In this document: piece after piece, positions 1 to 8,996 of the stretch
Numbering within the stretch: the stretch's first letter is position 1
How the letters are laid out: the number at the start of each line of letters is the position of its first letter
Source: Halostella limicola
GTDB taxonomy: Archaea > Halobacteriota > Halobacteria > Halobacteriales > Natronoarchaeaceae
Direction: 5' to 3'
DNA length: 64,000 nt
NCBI RefSeq assembly: GCF_003675875.1
Contig: NZ_RCDI01000001.1
Span: forward strand, 310,001-374,000
Translations under genes and position numbers: made by a program
The notes under the pieces: model-generated
Seen by the model: only the letters and a program-made list of their open reading frames with translations
Told to the model about the DNA's origin: nothing
Databases searched by the model: none

Positions 1-29
1 CCGCGCGCCTCGCGGCCGTCGGATCGGCG

Positions 30-773
30 TTACGGCTCGTCGTCCGCGGTCTCGCTGTCGTCGGACGCCGTCTCGTTGTCGGCGGTCGTGGTTCCGTTTT
101 CGCCGGTCGTCGTCTCGTCTGCCGTCGTCTCGTTCCCGACGCCTTCGCCCGGACCGCGGTCGCCGGGCCCGACGTCTCGTCCCGCAGGCGAACCGGGATT
201 CTCACCGGCGATAGAGCGAGCGATCTCGGCGACCTCGGGACCGGAGAGGTTCTCGGCGCGATCGCGCAGCGACCGGACCGCGTCGGCGTCGACGCCGTTG
301 GCTTCGAGGACGTCGGCGGGGATCCCCTCGGCGGCGTTCTCGCTCGCGTTCGCCATGCGCTGCACGGTGTGGATCTCCGCGGCGACCTTCGCCAGTTCGG
401 CGCGGTAGCGGCCCTCGGAGATCGACCCGTTGTCGCGGGCCTGCTCCAGCTCGGCCCGGCGCTGTTCGAGCTCGGTCAGGCGCTCCTCGGTGTCGTTGAT
501 TTCCCCGGCCACAATCGAGGCCCGCGCCTCGTCGCTCGCGGCGGCGGCGACGCGGACGCCGAAGGTCCGCTCCTCCATCTCGCCGTCGATCTCGGCGCCC
601 TGCACGCCGACGACGCCGGCGAGGCGTTCGCCCGGTGCGACCGATTCGTTCCCGTCGTTCGCGTCGTCGTCGTCCTGCGGTACGCTCCCGTCCGCTCCCG
701 CGAACGCGGCGGCGGGCGCCGCCACCAGCGCGGCGGCGAGGACGGCGAGCGCGAGGAGGGTGCGTCGTTCCAT
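30..773 (-). CDS. Secreted coiled-coil protein of unknown function
   Basis: 247 residues. An N-terminal hydrophobic signal (about residues 5-25, ending in an Ala-rich cleavage region) is followed by an acidic linker. A conserved-looking central part (about 50-185) contains a charged coiled coil rich in Glu/Arg (about 95-115). A Thr/Asn/Glu low-complexity tail (200-247) carries several Asn-X-Thr glycosylation sequons. This fits an exported, surface-exposed protein of a haloarchaeal family; I do not recognise a function. A TATA-like ATATAA at 801-806 lies about 28 bases upstream of the ATG and supports this start. The tail is low complexity and probably evolves fast. Confidence 0.7.
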   Translation of the reverse strand: MERRTLLALAVLAAALVAAPAAAFAGADGSVPQDDDDANDGNESVAPGERLAGVVGVQGAEIDGEMEERTFGVRVAAAASDEARASIVAGEINDTEERLTELEQRRAELEQARDNGSISEGRYRAELAKVAAEIHTVQRMANASENAAEGIPADVLEANGVDADAVRSLRDRAENLSGPEVAEIARSIAGENPGSPAGRDVGPGDRGPGEGVGNETTADETTTGENGTTTADNETASDDSETADDEP

Positions 774-800
774 CTACCCGGTCGTACGCGACCGCTCTCC

Positions 801-806
801 ATATAA
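801..806 (-). promoter_or_regulatory. TATA-like box for the secreted coiled-coil gene
   Basis: TTATAT read on the minus strand, about 28 bases before the ATG at 773, as expected for a leaderless haloarchaeal transcript. Confidence 0.4.
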
Positions 807-920
807 CTGACACTCCCTCGCTCCGGATCAACCCCGATTAAGGCGGATTCAAGACGGTTCATCCCGGTGCAGTCGCCCGATTGCCGGTGCGAGGGAGCTA
901 TTCGGCGACTGCCGGACCCG

Positions 921-2006
921 TTACTCCTCGCCTTCGTCGGGGAGCGACAGCACGTTCTCCCGACCGAGGCGGAAGCTCTCTACTTTCCCCTCGTCCCGGA
1001 GGTCGCTCACGACCTGACTGGTCTTGGCCTCGGTCCAGTCGAGCGCCTGAACGACCTCCTGTTGTTTCATCCGCCCGCCCTGCTGGTCGAGCAGCCGGAG
1101 GACGCGCTCCTCGTTGGAGAGCAGTTCCGGCGGCGGTCCGTCGTCGGTCGCGTCGCCGTCGCCTTCGCCTGCCGCGTCGGCGTCGCCACCGCCGCCGGTC
1201 GCCCCGGTCGTCTCGTCGCCTCTCGCGTCTCGGTGCCGCGCCCAGTACGCCAGGGCGGCGACGCCGACCGCGCCGACGAGCGCGAGCGCACCGAGCATCC
1301 ACGCGTCGGGGGAGTCGCCGTCGGCGCCGTCTCCCCCGTTCGACGGGCCGAGCAGGATCCGGGGGTCGTCGGTCCCGAAGTCCGTCTGCGACCCCCGCCA
1401 GGTGACCGACCGGTCGCCGCTGTCGTCGGCGTCCGGCGACACGACGGACGCCTCGTACCCCGCCGGCCACTCGACGGTCATGCGCGTCTCGTCGCTCAGG
1501 AAGAACCCGCGGATGGCGTCGCCGATCCGGATCTCGCTGCCGTCGACTGCGGCGAAGCGCTCCCAGGTGAACGAGTACGTGACGACACCGTACTCCTGCG
1601 GGATCGACCGCGTCTCCGCCCGAACGCTCACGTCGCGGACCGACATCTCTCGACCGGTCTCGTTCTCCGCGGCGGCGGCGGTGCGCTCGATGCGCTCCCG
1701 GAACCGCGACGTGTAGTTCTCCGGGTTCTCCTCGACGTCGCGCTGCAGGTCCTCGAAGGCCTGCGTCGAGTTGTCGTCGTCGAGTCTGGTCCAGTACTGC
1801 ATCTCCCAGCGCGCCGTCCCGTTCTCGTCGACGGACACGAGGATGCGGATCTCGTCGGTCTCGACGCTCTGGTGAAGGGCGTTCGGATCCGGATCCTCGC
1901 CCGCGGCCGGCGTCGCACCGGCGGTCGCGAGGGCGGTTCCGACGCCGGCCGTTACCAGCGCGGTCGCGACCAAGAGCGCAAGCAGGGACCTCGTCGTGCC
2001 GTGCAT
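921..2006 (-). CDS. Membrane-anchored winged-helix regulator (DUF7345/DUF7343-like)
   Basis: 361 residues. The layout is a signal peptide or N-terminal anchor (1-31), an extracytoplasmic beta-rich domain (about 40-220), one transmembrane helix (about 232-255), an acidic linker and a C-terminal winged helix (about 290-355) containing the recognition-helix stretch TEAKTSQVVSDL. This architecture is common in haloarchaea: an outside sensor domain tethered to a cytoplasmic DNA-binding domain. The presumed role is transcription control in response to an envelope signal; ligand and targets are unknown. A TATA-like AGATATTT at 2033-2040 supports the ATG at 2006. It sits divergently from a small membrane protein gene at 2093. 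Confidence 0.75.
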   Translation of the reverse strand: MHGTTRSLLALLVATALVTAGVGTALATAGATPAAGEDPDPNALHQSVETDEIRILVSVDENGTARWEMQYWTRLDDDNSTQAFEDLQRDVEENPENYTSRFRERIERTAAAAENETGREMSVRDVSVRAETRSIPQEYGVVTYSFTWERFAAVDGSEIRIGDAIRGFFLSDETRMTVEWPAGYEASVVSPDADDSGDRSVTWRGSQTDFGTDDPRILLGPSNGGDGADGDSPDAWMLGALALVGAVGVAALAYWARHRDARGDETTGATGGGGDADAAGEGDGDATDDGPPPELLSNEERVLRLLDQQGGRMKQQEVVQALDWTEAKTSQVVSDLRDEGKVESFRLGRENVLSLPDEGEE

Positions 2007-2062
2007 CGTTTCCCGCTGTCGACGGCACGGGGAAATATCTTGTCGTCCCGATAGCCACAGAG

Positions 2063-2069
2063 TATTTAT
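2063..2069 (+). promoter_or_regulatory. TATA box for the 64-residue membrane protein
   Basis: TATTTAT about 27 bases upstream of the ATG at 2093. It is divergent from the AGATATTT box (2033-2040) of the preceding minus-strand regulator, so the two genes share a short bidirectional promoter region. Confidence 0.45.
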
Positions 2070-2092
2070 CTATCTGGACCGAACGGTCGCGC

Positions 2093-2287
2093 ATGCTCGA
2101 TTCCCGCGGTGACGTCGAGGTCGAGACGCTACTGAAGGTGGTGCTCGGTCTCCTCGCCCTCCTGCTCGTCCTGGAAATCGTCGAGTTCCTCGTCGGCGGT
2201 CTCCTCGCCGTTCTCGGCCCCCTCCGGCCCGTGATCACGCTGCTCGCGGTGATCCTGGTCGTCCTCTGGCTCCTCGACCGTCTCTGA
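2093..2287 (+). CDS. Small two-helix membrane protein (DUF7554-like)
   Basis: 64 residues: a short charged N-terminus, then two Leu/Val-rich transmembrane helices (about 13-38 and 42-62) separated by Gly/Pro. It ends with a short cytoplasmic Asp-Arg-Leu. I associate it with a haloarchaea-specific family of unknown function. It stands alone between a membrane-anchored regulator (divergent) and a 2H phosphoesterase gene 37 bases downstream on the same strand. Confidence 0.6.
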   Translation: MLDSRGDVEVETLLKVVLGLLALLLVLEIVEFLVGGLLAVLGPLRPVITLLAVILVVLWLLDRL

Positions 2288-2324
2288 TCGGCACCCATTT
2301 GACAGGCGACCTCCTAGACCGCCC

Positions 2325-2825
2325 GTGTTCAGCATCAACGCCCCGGTCCCCGGACGAGTCTCCCGGCTCGCCTCCGAGATGCATCCGGAGCTGGTCGATT
2401 TCGACCACCTCCGGGAGCGTCACTCGATCCTGGTGAAACGCCTCGGTACCCCCGAGTACGCGGGCCACGTCCAGCACGAGGCGCGGCGCGCGCTCGCGAA
2501 CGCCCCCGCCGTCGAGGTCGAAGTCACCGGCATCGACTACTTCACCGACCCGCCGTCGGGCTCCTCCCCGGTCGTCTACCTGTCCGTTGAGAGCCCCGGC
2601 CTCCGCCGGCTCCACCGACGGCTCGTCGAGCAGTTCGGCGCGGTCGAGAACCTCGAAGGCGACGACTACACGCCCCACGTCACGCTCGCCCGCGACGGCG
2701 ACGAGGAAGCGGCCCGCCGCCTCGCCGAACGCGACGTCGAGCGGGTCTCCTGGACGGTGTCGAAGCTCCAGTTCTGGGACGCGACGTACGACGAGTCCGT
2801 GAGCACGGTCTCGCTCCCCGCCTAG
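2325..2825 (+). CDS. 2'-5' RNA ligase family (2H phosphoesterase) protein
   Basis: 166 residues, GTG start. The 2H superfamily carries two His-X-Thr/Ser-type motifs; here I see RHSILVKRL near residue 30 and HVTLAR near residue 120, with the spacing and overall size expected for 2'-5' RNA ligase/cyclic phosphodiesterase-like enzymes. The likely chemistry is hydrolysis or ligation at 2',3'-cyclic or 2'-5' phosphodiester bonds in RNA or nucleotides. The first motif has Ile rather than Thr/Ser in the expected position (H-S-I), so activity may differ from LigT/ThpR. It converges with the helicase gene, whose stop lies 26 bases beyond. Confidence 0.7.
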   Translation: MFSINAPVPGRVSRLASEMHPELVDFDHLRERHSILVKRLGTPEYAGHVQHEARRALANAPAVEVEVTGIDYFTDPPSGSSPVVYLSVESPGLRRLHRRLVEQFGAVENLEGDDYTPHVTLARDGDEEAARRLAERDVERVSWTVSKLQFWDATYDESVSTVSLPA

Positions 2826-2850
2826 GACCCCGGTACCGGGACGCGGTCCC

Positions 2851-5022
2851 CTACGGCGCCGGCGGCCCGTCCTCGTAGGCGTCCTGCCCCTGGTAGAAGT
2901 TCAGCATCGCGAACTTCAGCTTCTCCGGCGCGACGTCTATCATCTCCTCGCGCTCCTCCTTCGGGAACGAGGAGTGGACGCTGTACTTGCCCATCTCGCC
3001 CTCGGCGGCGGCGGTGTAGCGCTTGTCGAGCAGGACGCGCACGCCGAAGTCGTCGGGCGAGCGGATCACCCGGCCGATCGCCTGCCGCGTCTTGCGGATC
3101 GTCGGGATCTCGACGGCGTACTCCCAGCCGGCGTCGTCGCTGCGCTCCGCGTACGCCGCGCCGTAGGCGTCCTGTACGGCCTTCGCCCGGTCGTCGAGGT
3201 GCGGGTACGGGACGCCGACGACCGCGACGGTGCGGGCGTCGTCGCCGTCGAAGCTCACGCCCTCGGCCAGCGTGCCCCACAGCGAGGTGAGGAGGACGGC
3301 GTCCTCGCTGTCGGCGAACCGCTCGCGCAGTTCCTCGGCGGACTCGCCCGGCCGGTCGCGCAGCACCGTCGCCTCCACGTCGAGCAGTTCCTCGTAGCGC
3401 TCGGCCTCGGCGTAGCTCGGGAAGAAGGCGAGCGTGTTCCCCGGCGTGAACCGGACGGCGTCCGAGAGCGTCTCGGCCACGACGTCCTGCGTCTCGGGGT
3501 CGTCGCGCTCGCTGGCGAACAGCGCCGGCGTCCCGGCGGCGAACGTCCGGCGGTTCTCCTCGGGGAACTGGAGGCCGTAGGCCATGTTCACCGGGCTCTC
3601 CAGGCCGAGGACGTCCTCGCTCACGTCGAACGGGCGCAGCGTGGCGCTCATCAGGACGCTCGCGTACACCTCATCAAACAGCTGGCCGGTCACCTCCCGC
3701 GGGATGCAGGTGTACAGCTCCGCGCGCCCGTACACCTCCTCGGTCCCCGCGTCGCGGCGGACGGAGAGGACGGGGTACTGGCCGAGCTCGGCGCCTTCGT
3801 CGATCCACGAGGAGACGAACGACGCCGCCTGGAGGGTCTGGCACTCGGTCCGCGTGGTCGTCTCGCCGCGTTTGTACGCCTCCTCGTACTCCTCGTCGAG
3901 TTCGAGGCCGAGGTTCGCGGCGGCCTCCAGATCCGAGTCGATGCCCGGCCCGGAGTACTGCTGGAGGAACGCCCGCGTCAGGTCGTCGCGGCCCTCGTCG
4001 TTGGCGACGGAAACGTCCTCCCAGTCCTCGCCGACCCGCTCCCGGTCGCCGAAGCCGAAGGAGTCCTCGTACGTCTCGACGAGGGCGTCCCGGAACGCCC
4101 GGATCACGTTCTCCGCGCCGGGCGCTCGCGCGTCGTCGCTGTCGTCGAGTTCGTCGAGCGCCTGGTCCAGCGTGTTCTCCGTGAGCGTGCGCGTCGCGTG
4201 GTCGCGCGCGGCCCCCTCGATGTTGTGGGCCTCGTCGAAGACGGTGATCACGTCCTCGGGGTCGCGGTCCAGCCACCGGAAGAACTGCTCGCGGATGGCT
4301 GGGTCGAGCAGGTGGTGGTAGTTGCAGACGACGAGGTCGACGCCCTCGATGCCGTCCTTGAGGAGTTCGTAGCCGCAGAGCGTCCGCTCGTGAGCGTACT
4401 CGTAGATCTCCGTGGGGGTGCGAACGTCCTCGAACAGCCAGCCGTAGAACTCGTCGGAGTCCCGCGTCAGGTTGTTGTAGTAGTGCTCGCAGGTGTTCTG
4501 CTCTTCGAGGTCCTCGACCTCCGCCTCGACGGCGTCGAGTTCGTCCATCACCGCGGAGCGGGCCTCGGTGGCGCGCTCGTTGCCCTCTTGGCTCTCTTCT
4601 AAGAGCTCCTCCTGTCGGCGCTCCAGCTGTCGCACGTCGCGCTCGGCGTCGACGAGCTCGTAGGTGTTGTCCCGGAGCACCTGGCATTCCTCGAAGCCCA
4701 CGTCGATGTGACACATCGACGACTTCCCCTTGAACACGACGGCCTGGATCGGCTCCTGCCGGGTTATCTGGCGCGCCTCCGTGACGAACTGGCGCATCTG
4801 CTGGTGGACGTTGGTCGTGATGACGACCGTCTTGTCCTCCTCGCGGGCGTACTCAAGCGCCGGGACGAGCGCCGACAGCGTCTTCCCGGTGCCGCAGGCC
4901 CCCTCGAAGAGCACGTCCTGCTCGCGCGAGAGCGCGTTGTAGATGCGGTCCATCGCCTCCCGCTGGTTGTCGTAGGGGGCGTCGTAGGGGAAGAACCGCA
5001 TGTACCCGTTGGTCTCTGCCAC
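2851..5022 (-). CDS. XPD/Rad3-type ATP-dependent DNA helicase
   Basis: 723 residues from a GTG at 5022. I chose this start because homologues begin near the (M/V)AETNGY stretch; an in-frame start at 5172 would add 50 unlike residues. Walker A is GACGTGKT, Walker B/DEAH is FDEAHN, and the C-terminal motif VI ends QAIGRVIRS. Four Cys (SSMC, FEEC, QNTC, RTLC) between the Walker A and DEAH boxes match the 4Fe-4S cluster domain of XPD, with a coiled-coil insertion (QLERRQEELLEE region) between the second and third Cys. It is a superfamily 2, 5'-to-3' DNA helicase expected to act in repair. It is transcribed alone. Confidence 0.9.
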   Translation of the reverse strand: MAETNGYMRFFPYDAPYDNQREAMDRIYNALSREQDVLFEGACGTGKTLSALVPALEYAREEDKTVVITTNVHQQMRQFVTEARQITRQEPIQAVVFKGKSSMCHIDVGFEECQVLRDNTYELVDAERDVRQLERRQEELLEESQEGNERATEARSAVMDELDAVEAEVEDLEEQNTCEHYYNNLTRDSDEFYGWLFEDVRTPTEIYEYAHERTLCGYELLKDGIEGVDLVVCNYHHLLDPAIREQFFRWLDRDPEDVITVFDEAHNIEGAARDHATRTLTENTLDQALDELDDSDDARAPGAENVIRAFRDALVETYEDSFGFGDRERVGEDWEDVSVANDEGRDDLTRAFLQQYSGPGIDSDLEAAANLGLELDEEYEEAYKRGETTTRTECQTLQAASFVSSWIDEGAELGQYPVLSVRRDAGTEEVYGRAELYTCIPREVTGQLFDEVYASVLMSATLRPFDVSEDVLGLESPVNMAYGLQFPEENRRTFAAGTPALFASERDDPETQDVVAETLSDAVRFTPGNTLAFFPSYAEAERYEELLDVEATVLRDRPGESAEELRERFADSEDAVLLTSLWGTLAEGVSFDGDDARTVAVVGVPYPHLDDRAKAVQDAYGAAYAERSDDAGWEYAVEIPTIRKTRQAIGRVIRSPDDFGVRVLLDKRYTAAAEGEMGKYSVHSSFPKEEREEMIDVAPEKLKFAMLNFYQGQDAYEDGPPAP

Positions 5023-5161
5023 GCGGTGTCCTTTCGCGCCACCGGACAAAAAGTCTCGGCCGCCGCGGTGAAAGTGATCCCGTACCCAGCGAGTGGACCG
5101 AACGACTCCGGACGCCGGGTCTCGGCCGCCTGCATCCGAACGCGCGGGACGGGGTCCCGCC

Positions 5162-6379
5162 TCAGCTGACACGGGTGACGGAGTAGCCCGCGTCGCGGAT
5201 CGCTTCCACGATGCGGTCCGTCTGGTCCGTGCCGCTCGTCTCGATACGGAACTGCAGGTACGCGTTGCCGACGTCGAGTTCCTCGACGGACCGCTCGTGG
5301 TTCACCTCGTAGATGTTCGCGCCGCAGTCCGCGATGATCTCCGAGACGCGGTTCATCTCGCCGGGGCGGTCGACGATGTGGACGCGCAGTCGAACGACCT
5401 GCCCGCGATGGGTGAGCCCGTGCGTGAGCACCGTCCGGAGGTCGGTCATGCTCAGGTTGCCGCCGGACAGGACCGGGACGACCACCTCGTCGCGGACGTC
5501 GAGCCGATCGCTTCGCATCGCCGCCACCGTCGTCGCGCCCGCGCCCTCTACCATCTGTTTGGTTCGCTCCAGCATGAACAGGACGCTCTCGGCGATCTCG
5601 GTGTCGGAGACCGTGATCACCTCGTCTACGTGCTCCGCGATCATCTCGTAGGTGAGGTCCGAGATGCCCCCGGTCGCGATCCCGTCGGCGATGGTCTGCA
5701 CCGAGTCGATCGTCCGCGGTTCGCCCTTGTCCAGACTCTGGGGGACGGTCGCCGCCGCCTCGGCCTGCACGCCGACGACTCGCGTCTCGGGCGACGTCTC
5801 GTCGACGGCCGCGGCGACGCCCGCGATGAGCCCCCCGCCGCCGATCGGGACGATCACGGTGTCCACGTCCGGGACCTGCGAGACGATTTCGAGCCCGAGC
5901 GTCCCCTGCCCCGCGACGATCGCCGGGTCGTCGTAGGCGTGGACGAAGACGCTGTCGTCGTCGACGATCGACTTCGCGTGCGCCATCGCCTCGCGGAAGT
6001 CGTGCCCGTGCAACACGACGTCAGCCCCGTAGTCCGACGTCGCGTCGATCTTCGTCTGCGGCGTGTTCTTCGGCATGACGATCGTCGATTCGAGGCCGGT
6101 CTTCGTGGCGGCGAGCGCGACCCCTTGCGCGTGGTTCCCCGCGCTCGCCGCGACCGCCCGTGTCGCTTCGCTCCGCGCGGACGTCGCCTGCTTCAGTTTG
6201 TTGTACGCTCCCCGGGTCTTGAACGACCCCGTCCGCTGGAGGTGCTCCATCTTGAGCCGGACCGTCGCCCCCGTCTCCGCTTCGAGCGACCTGCTCGTTT
6301 CGATCGGCGTCTCCCGGACGACCGACTCGTCGTCGAGCCTGTCGCGGGCTTCTCTTATCTCAGATACGGAAACGCTCAT
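5162..6379 (-). CDS. ilvA: Threonine ammonia-lyase (threonine dehydratase), PLP enzyme with ACT domain
   Basis: 405 residues. The PLP-binding Lys is K54 in GSFKTRGA, and the phosphate-binding glycine loop is PIGGGGLIAG. A C-terminal ACT-type regulatory domain spans about 325-405. It deaminates L-threonine to 2-oxobutanoate, the first step towards isoleucine, or acts catabolically. The length and single ACT domain resemble the short TdcB/IlvA form widespread in archaea. An AT-rich AAATTTTT near 6408-6416 could be its TATA box. No isoleucine pathway gene is adjacent. Confidence 0.92.
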   Translation of the reverse strand: MSVSVSEIREARDRLDDESVVRETPIETSRSLEAETGATVRLKMEHLQRTGSFKTRGAYNKLKQATSARSEATRAVAASAGNHAQGVALAATKTGLESTIVMPKNTPQTKIDATSDYGADVVLHGHDFREAMAHAKSIVDDDSVFVHAYDDPAIVAGQGTLGLEIVSQVPDVDTVIVPIGGGGLIAGVAAAVDETSPETRVVGVQAEAAATVPQSLDKGEPRTIDSVQTIADGIATGGISDLTYEMIAEHVDEVITVSDTEIAESVLFMLERTKQMVEGAGATTVAAMRSDRLDVRDEVVVPVLSGGNLSMTDLRTVLTHGLTHRGQVVRLRVHIVDRPGEMNRVSEIIADCGANIYEVNHERSVEELDVGNAYLQFRIETSGTDQTDRIVEAIRDAGYSVTRVS

Positions 6380-6542
6380 TGTCTGAACGGGTCGACGGAA
6401 CGCACCGGCGAAAAATTTGCCACTAGTCGTGGTTGGATAACACGTGCTACATCGCCGTCGCGTCCGCTAACCGCTCTGACGGCGAGGGCGTGACAGCGAC
6501 CAGTAACGCCCGTAACGAGCCCGGAGAACGGGGCGGGAACCG

Positions 6543-7496
6543 TTACGCCGACGACTCGACCTCCGGCTCGACGTACACCTTCTTCACGCCGGGGTTGTGC
6601 GCGATGAGGTCGTCCTCCAGTTTCGTGATCCGGTCGTCTATCTCGTTGGTCTCCAGCGAGGGGTCGAACGCGACGTCCGCGGTGACGAGGATCTGGTCCG
6701 TGCCGAAGTAGACCGTCCGGAAGCCGACGATGTCCGTGACGCCCTCGGCGTTCTCGACGATCTCCCGGAGCTCGCGCTCCTCGTCTTTCGGGACGCTCTC
6801 GCCGAGGATGAGCCGCTTGTTCTCCCACGCCAGCGCGAGGGCGAAGCCCATCAGCATGATCCCGATGATCACGGCGCTCGCGGCGTCGTAGATGTAGTTC
6901 CCGGTCGTCCGGGTCAGGTAGATGCCCAGCAGCGCGATGGCGGCCCCCGAGAGGGCGATGAAGTCCTCGGTCAGCGCCGTCAGCGTCGTCACGTCGCTCG
7001 TCTTCCGGAACGCCTCGCGGTAGCCGCTCCACCCGTGCTGGTCCATCTGTTTCGTGATCGCGTCGTTCGCTTTCTTGAACGCGTACGCCTCGAAGAGTAT
7101 CGCGCCGATCAGCACGGCGTAGTTGACGTAGACGGGATCGAAGGTGACACCGAGCAACTGGACGGGCTCGCTGGCGCGGTGGACGCCGTGCTGGAGCGCG
7201 TCGTAGCCGTGCTTGACGCTCTCCCACCCGGCGATACCGAACAGGAAGACGCTGACGAGGAAGCTGTAGAAGAACTGCGCCTTCCCGTAGCCGAACGGGT
7301 GCGACCGCGTCGCTTCCTGACCGCTGAACCGGATACCGATCAGCAGGAACACCTGGTTGCCCGTGTCGGAGATAGAGTGATACGTCTCCGACAGCATCGA
7401 CGGGCTCCCGGTCAGCAGGTACCCCACGAACTTCAGCACCGCGATGGCGCCGTTGGCGATGAGCGCGGCGATGACGACCGACTTGCTACTTGCCAT
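6543..7496 (-). CDS. Cation diffusion facilitator (CDF) family transporter
   Basis: 317 residues starting at MASSKSV; a GTG three codons upstream is also possible. About six transmembrane helices are followed by a cytoplasmic ferredoxin-like C-terminal domain (about 210-310) with KRLILGES at its start, as in CDF proteins. The helix-2 metal site is seen as YHSISD (His-X3-Asp). In helix 5 the usual second His/Asp site is replaced by a TEDFIAL stretch, so only an acidic pair is visible there; this suggests a CDF subgroup with altered metal choice. Expected function: efflux of divalent metal (Zn, Mn, Fe or similar) by proton antiport across the cytoplasmic membrane. Confidence 0.85.
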   Translation of the reverse strand: MASSKSVVIAALIANGAIAVLKFVGYLLTGSPSMLSETYHSISDTGNQVFLLIGIRFSGQEATRSHPFGYGKAQFFYSFLVSVFLFGIAGWESVKHGYDALQHGVHRASEPVQLLGVTFDPVYVNYAVLIGAILFEAYAFKKANDAITKQMDQHGWSGYREAFRKTSDVTTLTALTEDFIALSGAAIALLGIYLTRTTGNYIYDAASAVIIGIMLMGFALALAWENKRLILGESVPKDEERELREIVENAEGVTDIVGFRTVYFGTDQILVTADVAFDPSLETNEIDDRITKLEDDLIAHNPGVKKVYVEPEVESSA

Positions 7497-7547
7497 CACT
7501 CCCAACGGCGACCGCCGCTATGAAAGAAGTAGGGGGTTCCGACGCCC

Positions 7548-8138
7548 TCAGGACTCCTCGGAGCGCCAGACGCCGTCCTCGCGGTGGACGCCCGGGACGC
7601 TCAGCAGGCGCGGTCGCACGCAGTCCCACCAGACGTCGGGGTCGTCGTACCCCGCGGAGTGCGGAGGGTACACCGCCGCGCGGATCTCCGCGGCCGTCGC
7701 CGGCCCCTCCTCGCGGAGGAACTCGACGACGGCGCGGACGGCGTCGCGGCGCCAGTCGCGCATCATCCGGCTCGCGCCGGGCACCGCCATCTCGGCGAGC
7801 GCGCGGTCGACGTCGTCGTCGGCCTCCGCGAGGCCCTCGGACGCGCGCTCCCGGAGCGTCTCGGCCGGCAGGTACCACAGCGACAGGGTCTCGTCGTCCC
7901 CCTCGGCGGCGTCGGCACCTTCGACCGGGACCTCCGTCCGTCGGAGGTCGCCCCGCTCCTCGAGGGCGGCGAGTTCCTCGGCGACGGCGTCGGCGGGGGC
8001 GTCGACCGCGTCGGCCACCTCCGCGGCGGTCCGCGGCGCCGCGTCGACGAAGGCGGCGAGGACGGTCTCCGGGTCGTCGCCGCGCTCCGCGCTCCCGTCG
8101 CCCCGGAGTTCGGCGTCGTCCCCCCACTCCTCGCTCAT
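7548..8138 (-). CDS. Acidic protein with winged-helix-like segments, function unknown
   Basis: 196 residues from ATG at 8138 (an upstream in-frame ATG at 8204 would add 22 residues with no support). Two helix-turn-helix-like parts are visible: about 25-70 (TAAEVADAVDAPADAV, a typical HTH helix pair) and about 150-195 (TAAEIRAAVYPP, then a wing-like C-terminus). A WYLPAETL stretch lies between them. The sequence looks like a haloarchaeal conserved protein with a DNA-binding fold, but no characterised family is recognised. It is divergent from the phosphoesterase gene at 8213. Confidence 0.65.
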   Translation of the reverse strand: MSEEWGDDAELRGDGSAERGDDPETVLAAFVDAAPRTAAEVADAVDAPADAVAEELAALEERGDLRRTEVPVEGADAAEGDDETLSLWYLPAETLRERASEGLAEADDDVDRALAEMAVPGASRMMRDWRRDAVRAVVEFLREEGPATAAEIRAAVYPPHSAGYDDPDVWWDCVRPRLLSVPGVHREDGVWRSEES

Positions 8139-8212
8139 GGGCACCAGTAGGGAAGGGTCCCCTATTGAACTTGTGACGAAAGAGTGGTACGCCGGGGCGG
8201 GCAAACACCGCC

Positions 8213-8746
8213 GTGATCGTCGTCTGCTCGGACACCCACAGCGGCACCGGCCACGAACTGACCGACCACATGGCGGACGCCGTCGCGGCGGCCGACCTCG
8301 TGCTCCACGCGGGCGACTTCACGTCCGAGGCCGCGCTCGACGCGTTCCGCGCGGAGAGCGACCGCCTCTTCGCCGTCCACGGCAACGCGGACGGCTCCGC
8401 GGTCCGCGAGCGCCTGCCGCCGGCCCGCACGGTGACCGCCGGCAACCTGACGGTCGCGCTGACCCACCGCCGGGACGGCGGCGCGACGGGGCTGGCGATG
8501 TTCGGCCGCTCCCGCGGCGCGGATCTCGTCGTCTCCGGGCACACGCACCGTCCCTCGGTGACCCGCGCCGGCGACGTGACGCTCCTGAACCCGGGGAGCT
8601 ACGCCGATCCGCGGGGCAACAGGCCGGGCTACGCGGAGCTAGAGCCGCGCGACGGCGGCGCTCGCGGGCGACTGCTCGAACCGGACGGAACGGTCGTCGA
8701 GCGGTTCGAGGTCGATGCGGTCGGGGACGCGGGATCCGGAGAATAG
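8213..8746 (+). CDS. YfcE-type metallophosphoesterase
   Basis: 177 residues, GTG start. Calcineurin-like metal-binding motifs appear in order: SDTHSG (D-x-H, residues 6-8), HAGDF (GD, about 33-36), HGNAD (GN, about 56-60), LTHRRD, and SGHTHRP near residue 108. This is the full set for a dinuclear-metal phosphodiesterase of the MJ0936/YfcE group. Likely substrates are small phosphodiesters; the physiological one is unknown. The length is normal. About 250 bases of GC-rich non-coding DNA follow. Confidence 0.85.
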   Translation: MIVVCSDTHSGTGHELTDHMADAVAAADLVLHAGDFTSEAALDAFRAESDRLFAVHGNADGSAVRERLPPARTVTAGNLTVALTHRRDGGATGLAMFGRSRGADLVVSGHTHRPSVTRAGDVTLLNPGSYADPRGNRPGYAELEPRDGGARGRLLEPDGTVVERFEVDAVGDAGSGE

Positions 8747-8996
8747 CGTTCGACGCGGCGATCCGGTCGCCGGCGGGCTGTCGGCCGGCGAAGCCGGTTG
8801 CGTGGTCGGGAGGGCCGATGCGGACAGCGTGGGGCCGTCGCGGCGGTCGAGGCCGCTTCGGACGGCGGAGTGCCGCGGCGCGGAGGGCCGACCGCCGCGG
8901 CGCGGAGGGCTGTGCGGAGGGCAGGGTGCCACGGAGACCGCAACAGCGACTACCGGCGGAACAATCAAGAAGTCAGCGTAAGCTCAAACGGCTATT
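8747..8996. other. GC-rich intergenic stretch with short repeats
   Basis: 250 bases without a supported gene. It contains a GAA-triloop hairpin (CCGGC-GAA-GCCGG, 8785-8797) and a direct repeat of CCGCGGCGCGGAGGGC (about 8873 and 8896), typical of low-complexity haloarchaeal spacer DNA. Confidence 0.4.
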
